DNA from: Halorientalis salina | GTDB lineage: Archaea; Halobacteriota; Halobacteria; Halobacteriales; Haloarculaceae | Length of the DNA: 64,000 nucleotides | Assembly (NCBI RefSeq): GCF_005049285.1 | Contig: NZ_SOSC01000002.1 | Location: 1 to 64,000, forward strand | Reading direction: 5' to 3' | Shown: positions 44,239 to 57,796 of the stretch, piece by piece | Position numbering within the stretch: the first letter of the stretch is position 1 | How the letters are laid out: the number at the start of each line of letters is the position of its first letter | Made by a program: the position numbers and the translations under genes | Notes under the pieces: model-generated | Seen by the model: only the letters and a program-made list of their open reading frames with translations | The model's database searches: none | Told to the model about the DNA's origin: nothing

Positions 44239-44729
44239 TACTGGTCAACACCTCCGTCAGCAGCCGTCGCGTCCGCACTGCTCGCCTCGGTGGCTGAGCT
44301 GGTGTTGATGCCGTACTTCTCGTCTAGCTTGTCCCGCTGGCGGGCGTAGATGGCCGCCAGCACGAGCGAACTCGTCGGCGCGAAGAAGGCCACCAGGAAG
44401 TAGTGGGCCGGGAAGCCCAGGACCGTTATCGAGGTCATCGTGCTCGGGGCAAAGTACGTCGCCACGACCGGTCCCCACGTCGTGAGGATCCAGACGAGGA
44501 AACTCCCCCAGACTAGCTTCAGGTGGTCTCGCATGAACGCCGTGCTGGGTTTCAGCAGGTTCACTTTCTTGTCCAGATAGTCGGTGTCGCGATGGCGCTG
44601 TGCGGCCCCGCTGACCGTTCCGCCGTCAGAACGGACTTCTGATGAGGAACCGCTCGGGTCGCTCGCGGTGCCGCCATCGGTCTCGACTACCGTGTCGTCG
44701 GTCGATTCGTGTGAGGTTTTGTCTGTCAT
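44238..44729 (-). CDS. DUF4212 small symporter subunit
   Basis: A 163-residue protein with an acidic, Ser/Thr-rich N-terminal tail of about 50 residues and a DUF4212 core of two membrane helices (LKLVWGSFLVWILTTWG and HYFLVAFFAPTSSLVLAAIY) flanked by the conserved YARQRDKLDEKYGI. DUF4212 proteins always accompany SSS transporters. ATG 44729 is preferred over an upstream start. It overlaps the symporter gene by one base. Confidence 0.85.
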   Translation of the reverse strand: MTDKTSHESTDDTVVETDGGTASDPSGSSSEVRSDGGTVSGAAQRHRDTDYLDKKVNLLKPSTAFMRDHLKLVWGSFLVWILTTWGPVVATYFAPSTMTSITVLGFPAHYFLVAFFAPTSSLVLAAIYARQRDKLDEKYGINTSSATEASSADATAADGGVDQ

Positions 44730-44798
44730 GGTTTGGCTGTGTCGTCTTGGTGTCTGTCGGTGTGTTGGTGTCAAGCCTGCCGAAAAGTGGAGTGTCGT

Positions 44799-46784
<1,986 letters not shown>

Positions 46785-47026
46785 GATTCGTCATGATAGT
46801 CTCCAACTTCCATGTTAAGCCACGGTTCTAATTATTACAACCACGAGCGCCAGAACAGTCACAATATCCAACAAGTAAGCGCGAAGATAAACGCCAGAGA
46901 ACAAAAATGCGGTTTCTACTGGCCGATAATTAGCGGAAAACGGGCGTCAGTGTCGTTCGGTCGGCGTCACGTCACCGGGTTTCGCGGGACAACACGGCAC
47001 TCACTAAACAGTTAGCGACTCGCCAC

Positions 47027-48856
47027 TCACTCGTCGGTCCAGGGCATATCAGTCGCGTGGTGGTCGGCCTGGTCGTAGAAGGTCGAGAGGAGTTTCTGCT
47101 GGGCGCGCCGCAGGTGATTGTGCAGCGTCGGCGAAGTGATTCCGATGGCGTCCGCGAGTTCCTCGGCGGTGCTGCCCCGTGGCCACTCGAAGTAGCCCGC
47201 GTGGTAGGCGGCCTGGAGGACGGCGGCCTGTTTCTCGGTGAGGTTCTCCCTGAGCGAGGACCGGAACGCCGGGAGCGACTCGGCCGGGAGTTCCCGCTCG
47301 CGCTTTTTCGACAGATCGGTCCCGGGAAACGTCGCGGTGACGTCGTCCACGATGTCGCGAACCGACGCGTTCGCGGGAACCTCACCGACGACCTCCTGCC
47401 GGCCAGCGGTCGCCTCTATCTCACGGATCGTCGCCCCGTGTTCGACCAACGTCTTCGAGAGGTCGGGGCCGTCGACGACCAGTTCCAGCAGCGCCTCCTC
47501 GCCGTAATCGCGGACTAACCTGGCGTCGGTGACGGCCTCGGTCGTGGGGGCCCACTCGACGACGGCGTCGGGTTGTGCATCCGCCAGCGTCACGAAGTAA
47601 AGTAGCGACCGTTCCTCGCCCGGAACGACGCCCTCCATGGAGAGCGTCCCGTCGAATCTGGCGGACGCGCCGGCGAAAAACGAATCCGGGTTCCGACACT
47701 CGAAGGTCAGTTCCACGGACGTGTCGGCGAGAAGGAACTTCCGTTGTTCGGCGGCGGTGATGGCCTGCCCGACGCGCGCGCCGAGGTCCGCCAGTAACGT
47801 TCGCTCGCGGTCGCTGATGTCGCCGGTCGCGGCTGCGCCGATACCCAGCACTCCGTAGGTGGAATCGCCGTCGTCGACCGGGATCACGGCGGCCGCATCC
47901 GCGTCGTACTCCCGCCACGGGGCGAACGCGTCGTCCGTGTTGACCGACGACACCAGGACCCGATCCTCCGAGAGAGCGGTCCCGGCCGCGCCGTCGGCGA
48001 CCGCGAGTTCGTCGACGGCATCGGTATCGAGTCCCGCCACCGCGACGGGACGGAACCCGTCGCCCTCGCGCTGGGCGAACCACGCGAACTGGTAGCAACC
48101 GACGCCGACCAGTCGTTCACAGGTCGTTCGTTCGACCTCCTCGCGCGTCGAGGCGGTCGTCAACCCCTCGCCGACGTTGCGTAAGCCGTCGATAATCCGG
48201 TCCAATCGAGCCAACGACGGCTGCCCGGAACCGTTCTCGGCCGTGGCCGTCTCGGCGTCGGTCAGACGGGAGTCAATCGCGTCGGAGCGGGCGAACGCGG
48301 CCGCGATGTCGTCGGGCTCTGGCTCCTCGAGGTACGGGGCGAGACTCTCGATGCGTTCCCAGCCACCGACCGCCTGGACCACCCGCGGGTCGACCCACTC
48401 TTTCACCAGGTGGCGTGCGAAGTACTGTCGCAGGGTCTGCGAGGACACCTCCCGGAACCGGTCCTCGCCGGTGCGGTCCGCGGCGCGGTCGGCGACCTCC
48501 GAGACGAGCATCTGGACGCGCCGCGGTGTCACCGGAATCAACCGCTCGTCCGCTGCCACGTCCTCGGCGCGCGCGTACTGCCGCAGGTCGTGTTCGACGT
48601 CCTCGGGCAGGTACGCCAGCCGGGTCTCCGCGTCGGATTCGGGCACCGTGAGGAAGTAATGCTCAGCCCCATCGTGGTCGCGATTCCGGACGTGATCCGG
48701 TCGAATCCGCGTGATCTCCGCCGGTCGAAGCCCCACTTCTCCCCCGAGCCGAAGCACCAGCTCGGCCCGATACGTCTCGCTCGCACGCCGGAGGGTGCGG
48801 TACTCCGCCGCTCCGATCTGCATCCGATTTCCATCGGCCGTCTCTCCCACACCCAT
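47027..48856 (-). CDS. Bat-type regulator with integrase-like N-terminus and GAF domain
   Basis: A 609-residue regulator. Residues about 20-180 resemble a tyrosine recombinase: Arg44 in GLRPAEI, Arg143 in TLRQYFARHL and Tyr175 in APYL are kept, but the box-II His is Gln140 and the usual GH is GG. It is therefore probably a DNA- or protein-binding module rather than a recombinase. A GAF-type sensor follows (about 205-365), then a Bat domain and an HTH_10 helix-turn-helix (LTEKQAAVLQAAYHAGYFEWPRGST.., about 540-600). ATG 48856 gives a natural start. It lies between the two acetyl-CoA synthetase genes and is a likely regulator of them. Confidence 0.82.
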   Translation of the reverse strand: MGVGETADGNRMQIGAAEYRTLRRASETYRAELVLRLGGEVGLRPAEITRIRPDHVRNRDHDGAEHYFLTVPESDAETRLAYLPEDVEHDLRQYARAEDVAADERLIPVTPRRVQMLVSEVADRAADRTGEDRFREVSSQTLRQYFARHLVKEWVDPRVVQAVGGWERIESLAPYLEEPEPDDIAAAFARSDAIDSRLTDAETATAENGSGQPSLARLDRIIDGLRNVGEGLTTASTREEVERTTCERLVGVGCYQFAWFAQREGDGFRPVAVAGLDTDAVDELAVADGAAGTALSEDRVLVSSVNTDDAFAPWREYDADAAAVIPVDDGDSTYGVLGIGAAATGDISDRERTLLADLGARVGQAITAAEQRKFLLADTSVELTFECRNPDSFFAGASARFDGTLSMEGVVPGEERSLLYFVTLADAQPDAVVEWAPTTEAVTDARLVRDYGEEALLELVVDGPDLSKTLVEHGATIREIEATAGRQEVVGEVPANASVRDIVDDVTATFPGTDLSKKRERELPAESLPAFRSSLRENLTEKQAAVLQAAYHAGYFEWPRGSTAEELADAIGITSPTLHNHLRRAQQKLLSTFYDQADHHATDMPWTDE

Positions 48857-49012
48857 GTTTCGCAATACTACAAGAATACGAAACAAAAACCTTGCCCCGC
48901 ATCAGCCGTGGACGGGTATCCGCCGACAGACGGGGGGATCGTTCGATCTGCGTTTCGTGTTTTTCGAGAAGGGCGAAACCCGCGTTCGGCCTGTCGGCTG
49001 CTCCGGCCCGGT

Positions 49013-50977
<1,965 letters not shown>

Positions 50978-51214
50978 CTATGGAGAACGTACGGCCTTGC
51001 CAGAATAAGTGTTGGCACTAATCGCTTCCCCACGGCAACAGGTTCGCCGCTCTCGTGGCGGCGTCCGGTCAGAACCTCGCGCCCGAGCCGACCTCGTTGC
51101 GGTGTTCGAACTCGGCTGCTATGGCCCGACGGAGGAGCGCGACGACCGGGGAAGTACCACGAGTTGATCGCCGGTCCCGCGCAGTTTTAGTGTCGTCCAC
51201 CCTCTCCGGAGAGT

Positions 51215-51841
51215 GTGGAGAACGTCACCGACCGGACCTCGAACCCCTTCGACATGCGGCCACCCTGTGAGCCGTTCGTTCCCGGATACGGCGACGCCAA
51301 CGCGCACTTCCACGTCGTCGGCGACCACCCCGGCGTCCACGGCGGCGTCGACTCGGGAATCCCGTTCACGGAGTCCGTTGCCGGGGAGCGACTCCAGCAG
51401 GCCCTCGTCGCCGCCGGACTCCTCGACCGGGTCGGAACGCCCCCGACCGTCGACAGGACCTTCCTGTCGTACCTGTACATGTGCGTTCCCGGCGGAGACG
51501 GGCCCAGCGACGAGGAGTACGCGCGACTGGAGCCCGTTTTCGACGCCGAACTCCGGGCCATCACGGCACACGTCCTCCTGCCGGTGGGCGAGCGCGCGAC
51601 CCGGCACGTCCTCGCGAACTACACCGCTCGCGACCCGAACCGCGACGTGAGCGAGTTACACGCGACCGAACTGCTCGGGAGCGGCTTCCTGGTCTATCCG
51701 ATCAAAGAGCCGGTCGACTGGACGAAAGCCGACGAGGCCGACCTCGTGGCGGCACTCCGGGACCTCCAGCAGGGGGATTACCGCCGCGAGGTCGATCTCG
51801 GTCGATTCGTCGCCGACGACGACCCCTACTTCGTTCGATGA
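51215..51841 (+). CDS. Uracil-DNA glycosylase superfamily protein
   Basis: A 208-residue protein with a divergent UDG fold: HVVGDHPGVHGGVDSGIPFTES in place of the GEAPGxxE motif, followed by GERLQQALVAAGLLDRV, SYLYMC and LLPVGERATRHVL. The changed first motif means that base-removing activity is uncertain. Start is GTG 51215, the only clear start giving the whole first strand. Not in an obvious operon. Confidence 0.68.
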   Translation: MENVTDRTSNPFDMRPPCEPFVPGYGDANAHFHVVGDHPGVHGGVDSGIPFTESVAGERLQQALVAAGLLDRVGTPPTVDRTFLSYLYMCVPGGDGPSDEEYARLEPVFDAELRAITAHVLLPVGERATRHVLANYTARDPNRDVSELHATELLGSGFLVYPIKEPVDWTKADEADLVAALRDLQQGDYRREVDLGRFVADDDPYFVR

Positions 51842-52061
51842 GGAGCTGGGTGCGCACGGAATGCGGAAGAAATCCCCGCAACCTGTGACGACCGGCGATC
51901 GGGAGATAGCCGCCAAAACAGCGTGACTCCGCGGAACGCGGTCGAAAAACGTGCGTCGCGCTCGCCTCGTACGCGAGCAGGATTCTCCGCTGTAGTGTCA
52001 CCCATACGTGGGGCAGGCCTGAATGTAGTCACGAGCCGGTGGACACACCACTCAGAGACAC

Positions 52062-53036
52062 ATGGCAACGGACCACGCAGACATCGACGCGCGACAGTTC
52101 GCCCGACACCTGCGAGCCCTCCGCTACCGGGAGGTGACGATGGCGTTCGCGACGCTGGCAGTCGTTCTGGGAGCCATCGTCCTATACCCCGGACGGGACG
52201 GGATAGCCACCGGCATCCAGGCCGACGTGGGCCTGACGACGCTGGCGCTGTTCGTCGGCGTCGCGGTGCTCGCCGGCGTCGTCAAGGGGATGATCGGCTT
52301 CGGCTACGCGCTCATTACGACCCCGATCTTCGCGACGGTCATCGACCCGACGCTCGCTGTCGTCGTGCTCGCCATTCCGCCGTGGATGCTCAACATGTTC
52401 CAGATCGGCGAGACCGACACCGGACTCGCGTTCGTCCGGGAGGAGTGGGTGTTGCTCGTCCTGGCCGTGGTCGGCTCAGTGGTCGGCGTCACGTTCCTCG
52501 CCCAGTACAGCGCCGGCCCCGCCGTTCCCTTCCTCATCGGCCTCATCATCTTCGGGTACGTCGTCTTCCAGATCGTTCAGAACTTCGTGACCGTCGAGGA
52601 GGCCCATCACCCGCTCGCGCTGAGTACGGCCGGCTTCCTCGAAGGGTTCCTGCTCGCCGCCTCGAACCTGGGGCCGCTGCTGCCGGCGTACTTCCACACC
52701 TTCGAGCGCGACGCCGAACGGTACATCGGGGGCCTCTCGATGGTCCTCGGGACCATCTTCACCGTCCGCATCCTCCAGATGCTCGCGATGACGGCCATCG
52801 AATCGCCCCTCACGGTGGGCGGGACGACCGTCCTGGCCGCGACCGACCTCATGACGCCCTATCGGCTGTGGCTCGGGTGTGTCATCGCCGTCGTCACGAT
52901 CGTCGGCCTCCTCGCCGGCACGTACCTCCGGCGGCTCGAAATCGACGAGGAACGGTTCAACTGGTTCGTCGTGGGCCTGCTCGGGATCATCGCGCTCAAC
53001 ATCTTCCGGAACACGATTCCGGTGCTGTTCTTCTAG
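52062..53036 (+). CDS. TauE/SafE-family sulfite/sulfonate permease
   Basis: A 324-residue membrane protein with about eight hydrophobic segments and the family repeat G(x)KGMIGFGYALITTPIFA near residue 75, and a second unit with FLEGFLLAASNLGPLLPAYF. Export of sulfite or organosulfonate is the family role; the substrate here is not known. It ends 12 bases before the second copy of the 82-bp palindromic element. Confidence 0.82.
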   Translation: MATDHADIDARQFARHLRALRYREVTMAFATLAVVLGAIVLYPGRDGIATGIQADVGLTTLALFVGVAVLAGVVKGMIGFGYALITTPIFATVIDPTLAVVVLAIPPWMLNMFQIGETDTGLAFVREEWVLLVLAVVGSVVGVTFLAQYSAGPAVPFLIGLIIFGYVVFQIVQNFVTVEEAHHPLALSTAGFLEGFLLAASNLGPLLPAYFHTFERDAERYIGGLSMVLGTIFTVRILQMLAMTAIESPLTVGGTTVLAATDLMTPYRLWLGCVIAVVTIVGLLAGTYLRRLEIDEERFNWFVVGLLGIIALNIFRNTIPVLFF

Positions 53037-53048
53037 ATCGGACCCCTC

Positions 53049-53130
53049 ATACGGTTTGCTGTAGCTGTGTACCGTTACGACCGCCCGCAGTCAGGCGGTC
53101 GATACGGAAATGTTCTACAGCATTCCGTAT
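53049..53130 (-). repeat. 82-bp inverted-repeat element, copy 2
   Basis: The reverse complement of 35283-35364 with six substitutions; ends ATACGG/CCGTAT and the central hairpin are kept. It fills the gap between the convergent TauE-like and NSS genes, and again its last base is the first plus-strand base of the minus-strand gene's stop triplet (53130-53132). See copy 1. Confidence 0.75.
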
Positions 53131-54527
53131 CAGAGGACGGCCCCCGGCCGTCGGACGAGGGCGATAGCGCCACCGACGCCGACGACTGCCGCGACCGCGA
53201 GCGCCTCGAAACCGACGGACAGACCGACCACGGAGGTGATCCCCGAGAGGAGACTGAACGCCAGGAACAGCGGCAGCACGACGGCCACGGCGTACAGCCA
53301 CGGGACACCGACAGCGCTGGCCAGCGGGCCGGCACCGGACCGGTACTCCTCGAGAGCCGATCGGCCGAGCACCCAGCCGGTGAACAGCAGGAACCCGAGC
53401 AGTCCGGCTGTCAACGCGAGGTTCGCGATGGTGTCCGCGAGCAGGGTGAAAACGGACGGAATCATCGCCGCGACGCTGCCGGTCACCAGAAAGAGGGCGG
53501 CGACAGCGCCCGTCGCGCGCGACCGCGTCGCGTCGCGTTCGTCGACGAGATAGGAGACCAGCACTTCGAAGATGCTGATCGACGACGACAGCGCGGCCAG
53601 GGCTACCACGCCGAAAAAGACTGTGCCGACGAGGCGACTGTACGGCAACTGCCCGAACGCGCCGGCGAGGCTGATAAAGAGCGCGCCGGGGCCGCCCTCC
53701 CCCGGCGAGACGTCGAGGGTGAACAACACGGGGAAGATGACCAGCCCAGCGAGCACGCCGATGCCGGTGTTGAGCGCGGCGATCACGGTCCCGTCGGCGG
53801 CGAGCGAGCGGTCCTCGCCGAGATAGGAGGCGTAGGTCAACATGACGCCAGCCCCGACCGAGAGCGTAAACAGCGCCTGCCCGGCCGACGCGGCGAGCAC
53901 GTCGAGGAAGTTCGCCCGAAGATACGCCACGTCGAGGGTGAGGTAAAAGGCGTAGGCGTCGCCGGCACCGGGGAGCGTGGCCGCCCACGCCGCGAGCGCG
54001 CCCAGCAGGACGACGATGGCGGGGACCATCACCTTCGTCGCGAGTTCGATGCCGCGGTCGACCCCCGCGTAGACGACGCCCGCGGTCAGCGCCAGAAAGA
54101 GGACGTGGAACCCGACGGCACCCAGTCCGTAGTCGATCGCCGCGAAGTACTGCTGGGGGGCGTCGAAGTACGCACCGGTGAGACTGCCGAGGACGTACCG
54201 GAGGATCCAGCCGCCGACGACCGAGTAGAAGGTCAACACGACGACCGACGCGACCAGGGCGAGGCCGCCGAGCGCGCGCCAGTTGCGCCCGCCGAGTTGC
54301 TCGAACGCGCCCACCGGGTTACGGCTGGTCCGTCGCCCGATGACGAACTCACCCAGCAGTCCCGGGACGCCGACGAGCACGATCACGACCAGATACAACA
54401 GGAGGAACGCGCCGCCGCCGTTCTCGGCCGTCAACCAGGGGAACCGCCAGACGTTCCCGAGACCGACGGCGCTCCCGACTGCGGCCAGGATGAACCCGAG
54501 CCGACTCTGCCACGATGCTCTCGTCAT
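53130..54527 (-). CDS. Sodium-dependent transporter, NSS family (copy A)
   Basis: A 465-residue neurotransmitter:sodium-symporter family protein with about 11-12 helices. Helix 1 carries GSAVGLGNVWRFPW (18-31), the unwound sodium/substrate site, and helix 6 the FTLSVGAGVMLTYASYLG stretch. Prokaryotic members import amino acids with Na+. It follows the second NSS gene by 44 bases, so the two may be one transcript and could be paralogues with different substrates. Confidence 0.87.
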   Translation of the reverse strand: MTRASWQSRLGFILAAVGSAVGLGNVWRFPWLTAENGGGAFLLLYLVVIVLVGVPGLLGEFVIGRRTSRNPVGAFEQLGGRNWRALGGLALVASVVVLTFYSVVGGWILRYVLGSLTGAYFDAPQQYFAAIDYGLGAVGFHVLFLALTAGVVYAGVDRGIELATKVMVPAIVVLLGALAAWAATLPGAGDAYAFYLTLDVAYLRANFLDVLAASAGQALFTLSVGAGVMLTYASYLGEDRSLAADGTVIAALNTGIGVLAGLVIFPVLFTLDVSPGEGGPGALFISLAGAFGQLPYSRLVGTVFFGVVALAALSSSISIFEVLVSYLVDERDATRSRATGAVAALFLVTGSVAAMIPSVFTLLADTIANLALTAGLLGFLLFTGWVLGRSALEEYRSGAGPLASAVGVPWLYAVAVVLPLFLAFSLLSGITSVVGLSVGFEALAVAAVVGVGGAIALVRRPGAVL

Positions 54528-54571
54528 CAGTCAGGTCTTCCAGCGGAGGGCGATAAGGGTGACGAGACGGG

Positions 54572-55912
54572 TCAGAACGGAGCGAAGGCGGCCGGGCTCT
54601 CGCCGAGGAACATCGTGTCGAAACCGAGCGCAAGCGTCGCCAGCACACCCAGAACCACGACCGTCCGGAGCGCCCACAGCCAGAGCGGACCGAACGCGCC
54701 CAGCCCGCCGGTCCCCTGACGGAGTTCGGCCACGGCGTCGTCGGCCAGCACCCAGCCGACGAACAGGACGAGCAAGAGCACCGAGAGCGGCAGGAAGATC
54801 TGGTAGGCGAAGTTGTCGAACCAGGTCAGCCAGGCGGTGTCCCACGCCGAGGGGAGGCCCAGAGCGAACAGCCCGAGACCGACACCGACGGCGAGTTTCG
54901 GGCGAGAGATCCCGTAGTTGTCGTTGGCGTAGGCCACGGTGACTTCCAGCAGGCTGATGGCCGAGGACAGCGCCGCGATAAGGACGACACCGAAGAAGAC
55001 GACGCCGATGACGCGGCCGAATGGGAGCGCGCCGAACCCGGAGGCGACGGCGATGAAAAGCGCCGAAGCTCCGCCCTCAAGCGCGGGGTCGATGCCGTTC
55101 GCGAAGAGGATCGGGAACACGATGAGACCGGCCAGAACGCCGATGAGCGTGTTGGTGACGACGATGACGCCGCCGTCGACCGGCAGGTTGTCGTCTTCAC
55201 CGATGTACGACGAGTAGGTGATCATGATGGCCATCCCCAGCGAGAGCGTGAAGAAGGCCTGTCCGACGGCGAAGGGGATGACGGTTCCGGCGTTCGCCGT
55301 GATCGTGCTCAGGTCCGGCGAGAGGAAGTAGCTGTAGCCCGCGCCGGCCCCGTCGAGGGTCGCAACCCAGGCCGCGAGCCCGAGCATCAGGACGACGATG
55401 CTCGGGACCATGACCTTCGTCGCTTTCTCGATACCGTCCTCGATCCCCAGAGCCACGATCCCGACGACGATAGCCAGGAAGACGCCCTGTGCCAGAACGG
55501 CTTCGGGCCCGGCCGAAACCGCCACGAAGTAGCCTTCGGCGTTCCCGAAGTACGACCCCGTGGCGCTCCCGAGGATGTACCGGAGCACCCAGCCGCCCAC
55601 GACGTTGTAGTACGACAGGATCCAGAAGCCGGTGAGGAGCCCGACGGCACCGATGATCCGCCAGGATCGGTGGCCCAACTCCTCGAAGGCGTCGACGGCG
55701 TTCCGGTGTGTCCGTCGACCGACCACGAACTCCGCTAGCATCGCCGGGAAGCCGATGAGCAACACGGCGACGAGATAGAAGACGACGAACGCGGCTCCGC
55801 CGTTGCCGGCGGTCTTGAACGGGAACTGCCAGAGGTTGCCGAGCCCGACCGCGCTCCCGATGGCGGCTACGAGGAACCCGACGCGCGTCGCCCACGTCTC
55901 TCTCTGTGACAT
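54572..55912 (-). CDS. Sodium-dependent transporter, NSS family (copy B)
   Basis: A 446-residue paralogue of the gene at 53130-54527 with the same helix-1 motif GSAVGLGNLWQFPF and helix-6 FTLSLGMAIMITYSSYIG. ATG 55912 (MSQRETWATRVGF) is used, as the only earlier start is TTG. First gene of the pair. Likely an amino-acid importer; the substrate is unknown. Confidence 0.87.
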   Translation of the reverse strand: MSQRETWATRVGFLVAAIGSAVGLGNLWQFPFKTAGNGGAAFVVFYLVAVLLIGFPAMLAEFVVGRRTHRNAVDAFEELGHRSWRIIGAVGLLTGFWILSYYNVVGGWVLRYILGSATGSYFGNAEGYFVAVSAGPEAVLAQGVFLAIVVGIVALGIEDGIEKATKVMVPSIVVLMLGLAAWVATLDGAGAGYSYFLSPDLSTITANAGTVIPFAVGQAFFTLSLGMAIMITYSSYIGEDDNLPVDGGVIVVTNTLIGVLAGLIVFPILFANGIDPALEGGASALFIAVASGFGALPFGRVIGVVFFGVVLIAALSSAISLLEVTVAYANDNYGISRPKLAVGVGLGLFALGLPSAWDTAWLTWFDNFAYQIFLPLSVLLLVLFVGWVLADDAVAELRQGTGGLGAFGPLWLWALRTVVVLGVLATLALGFDTMFLGESPAAFAPF

Positions 55913-56057
55913 TGTCAACGTCCATATACCCGGACCCCCAATTTAATCCCTGTGGGACGAACCGGGGCGCCGGTTTCCAGAAACTGACATCGATACACGG
56001 GTGCGTCGGACAGTGTACAAGCCTGTCCGCACGGGTCGATTCCCGTCCAGTGCCCCG

Positions 56058-56765
56058 TCAGGCTTCGCCGTACACCGGGACCGCCGCACCGCTCGTGACG
56101 CTCGTGGCGTCCGAACAGAGGGCCAGAACCGTCTCGGCGATGTCGGCGGGGTCGACCCACGCGTCGTGGTCGGCGTCGGGCATCATCTCCCGGTTGGTCG
56201 GCGTGTCGATGACGCTCGGCATCACGGCGTTGGCCCGAACGGTCCCGCGGTTCTCCGCGGCGATGGTCTCGGTCAGTAGCCGGACGCCCGCCTTGCTCGC
56301 CCGGTAGGGACCGTCACCCTCGCCGCCCTCCAGGGAGGACCGCGCCGACACCGAGACCACTGCGCCCCCCGAGTCCTGGAGATACGGCAGCGCGTGTTTC
56401 GAGGCCAGGAAGGCCGTCTTCAGGTTCACGTCGAGCATGAACTCGAAGTCCGAGACGTCCGTCTCCTCGATGGGGGTGCCGCCGCGCCACGACCCCGCGA
56501 CGTTACAGAGGTAGTCGAGGCCGCCCCGCTCCTCGGTGATGTCGTCGACGATGCGCTCGACATCGTCTTCGTCGGTGAAATCGCCCTGGTGGTGACAGAC
56601 CGGTTCGGGGTCGGCCAGGAAGTCCTCGCTGTCCGGCCCGACGATGTCCGCGCCACAGACCGACGCCCCCGCATCGTGAAAGGCCTCGATGACTGCGCTA
56701 CCCAGTACTCCCCCCGCGCCAGTGACGAGGACGACGTCCCCGCCGAAGTCGAACTCGACTCCCAT
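56058..56765 (-). CDS. SDR-family oxidoreductase
   Basis: A 235-residue short-chain dehydrogenase/reductase with the cofactor motif TGAGGVLGSAV (TGxxxGxG type), NVAGSW (NNAG position), catalytic Ser in VSVSARSS and YRASK (Tyr-xxx-Lys). Asp after the second strand (CGADIVG) favours NAD over NADP. ATG 56765 gives MGVEFDFGGDVVLVTG, the family start. The substrate is unknown. Divergent from the phosphodiesterase gene. Confidence 0.84.
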   Translation of the reverse strand: MGVEFDFGGDVVLVTGAGGVLGSAVIEAFHDAGASVCGADIVGPDSEDFLADPEPVCHHQGDFTDEDDVERIVDDITEERGGLDYLCNVAGSWRGGTPIEETDVSDFEFMLDVNLKTAFLASKHALPYLQDSGGAVVSVSARSSLEGGEGDGPYRASKAGVRLLTETIAAENRGTVRANAVMPSVIDTPTNREMMPDADHDAWVDPADIAETVLALCSDATSVTSGAAVPVYGEA

Positions 56766-56920
56766 ATCCTTGCGTACCGCCCGAAAGGGCAAAAAACCAG
56801 GCGCGTGCCACAAGATTGACCGAAACATCGCTCACGACGGGTCGTGGTTCCAAGCGACGGGGCAATCCCGGGTCGAGCGGCACAAACACTTTCTCACCCG
56901 GCTACGGAGGATACCGTAAC

Positions 56921-57583
56921 GTGCGCTGTATCGCTCACAGGGGGTTCGCCGAGACCTACCCCGAAAACACGGTCGCCGGCGTCAGGGCCGCCTTCGAACA
57001 CGTCGACGCGGTCGAGGTCGACGTGCGCCGCTGTGGCTCGGGCGAACTCGTCGTCGTCCACGACGAGACCGTCGACCGCGTCACCGGGACCACGGGTGCG
57101 GTCGTCGACTACTCGCGATCCGAACTCGCGGGCCTGGACGTCCTCGACTCCGGGGAAGGGATTCCGACGCTCGACGCCGTGCTGGCAACGGTCCCCGACG
57201 GGGGCGAACTCAACCTGGAACTCAAAGAAGGGGGAATCGCGGCCGACGCGCTGGCCGCGGCCGACGACGCCGACGTCGACGTGCTGATCTCGTCGTTTTC
57301 CACCGAGTCCCTCCGGGAGGCTCGCGGCGCCGGCGGGAGCCGGCTCGCGTACATCTCGGCCGAGGCCGACGAGGAGGGGATCATAAACGCCGCCCGGCAG
57401 CTCGATTGCACGGCGCTCCACCCCCACTGGCAGCTCTGCGTCGACGAGTTCGTCGACAGAGCCCACGACGCCGGCCTGAACGTCAACGCCTGGACCGTTC
57501 CGTCCCGACACGACGCGGACGCGCTCGACGTCGTCGGCGTCGACGGCGTCATCGTCGACCGACCGGACGTCTGTGAGAAGTGA
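56921..57583 (+). CDS. Glycerophosphodiester phosphodiesterase
   Basis: A 220-residue GDPD-family TIM barrel: IAHRGFAETYPENTVAG (catalytic His and the ENT metal site), VEVDVRR, HDETVDRVTG, LNLELKEG, and the closing VNAWTV..GVDGVIVDRPD. GTG 56921 is chosen because GGAGG sits 11 bases before it and the family start is IAHRG. It hydrolyses glycerophosphodiesters from lipid turnover. A longer upstream frame overlaps the SDR start region and is not family-like. Confidence 0.85.
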   Translation: MRCIAHRGFAETYPENTVAGVRAAFEHVDAVEVDVRRCGSGELVVVHDETVDRVTGTTGAVVDYSRSELAGLDVLDSGEGIPTLDAVLATVPDGGELNLELKEGGIAADALAAADDADVDVLISSFSTESLREARGAGGSRLAYISAEADEEGIINAARQLDCTALHPHWQLCVDEFVDRAHDAGLNVNAWTVPSRHDADALDVVGVDGVIVDRPDVCEK

Positions 57584-57796
57584 CGCGTCGCGACCCGCAG
57601 GAACGGAGCAACGGCTCCCGAGCGTCGGGAAAGGTAGAAAGGGGTGGGGGATGGTGGGGTGGCACAGAAATCCTGTGCCTGTCACGAATTGAGCGCGCGG
57701 AGCACATAAATCCACCGGCCGAGTATCGGAAAAGATACCGAGATCCGGGGTCGCACCGTGTCCGCGTATCGGGTTGTTCGGAGGTGAATCGGCCGA

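Noticed and set aside
53067-54719. 550-codon plus-strand frame opposite an NSS transporter
   Set aside because: Antisense shadow rich in Arg, Glu and Asp; the minus frame has the NSS helix motifs.
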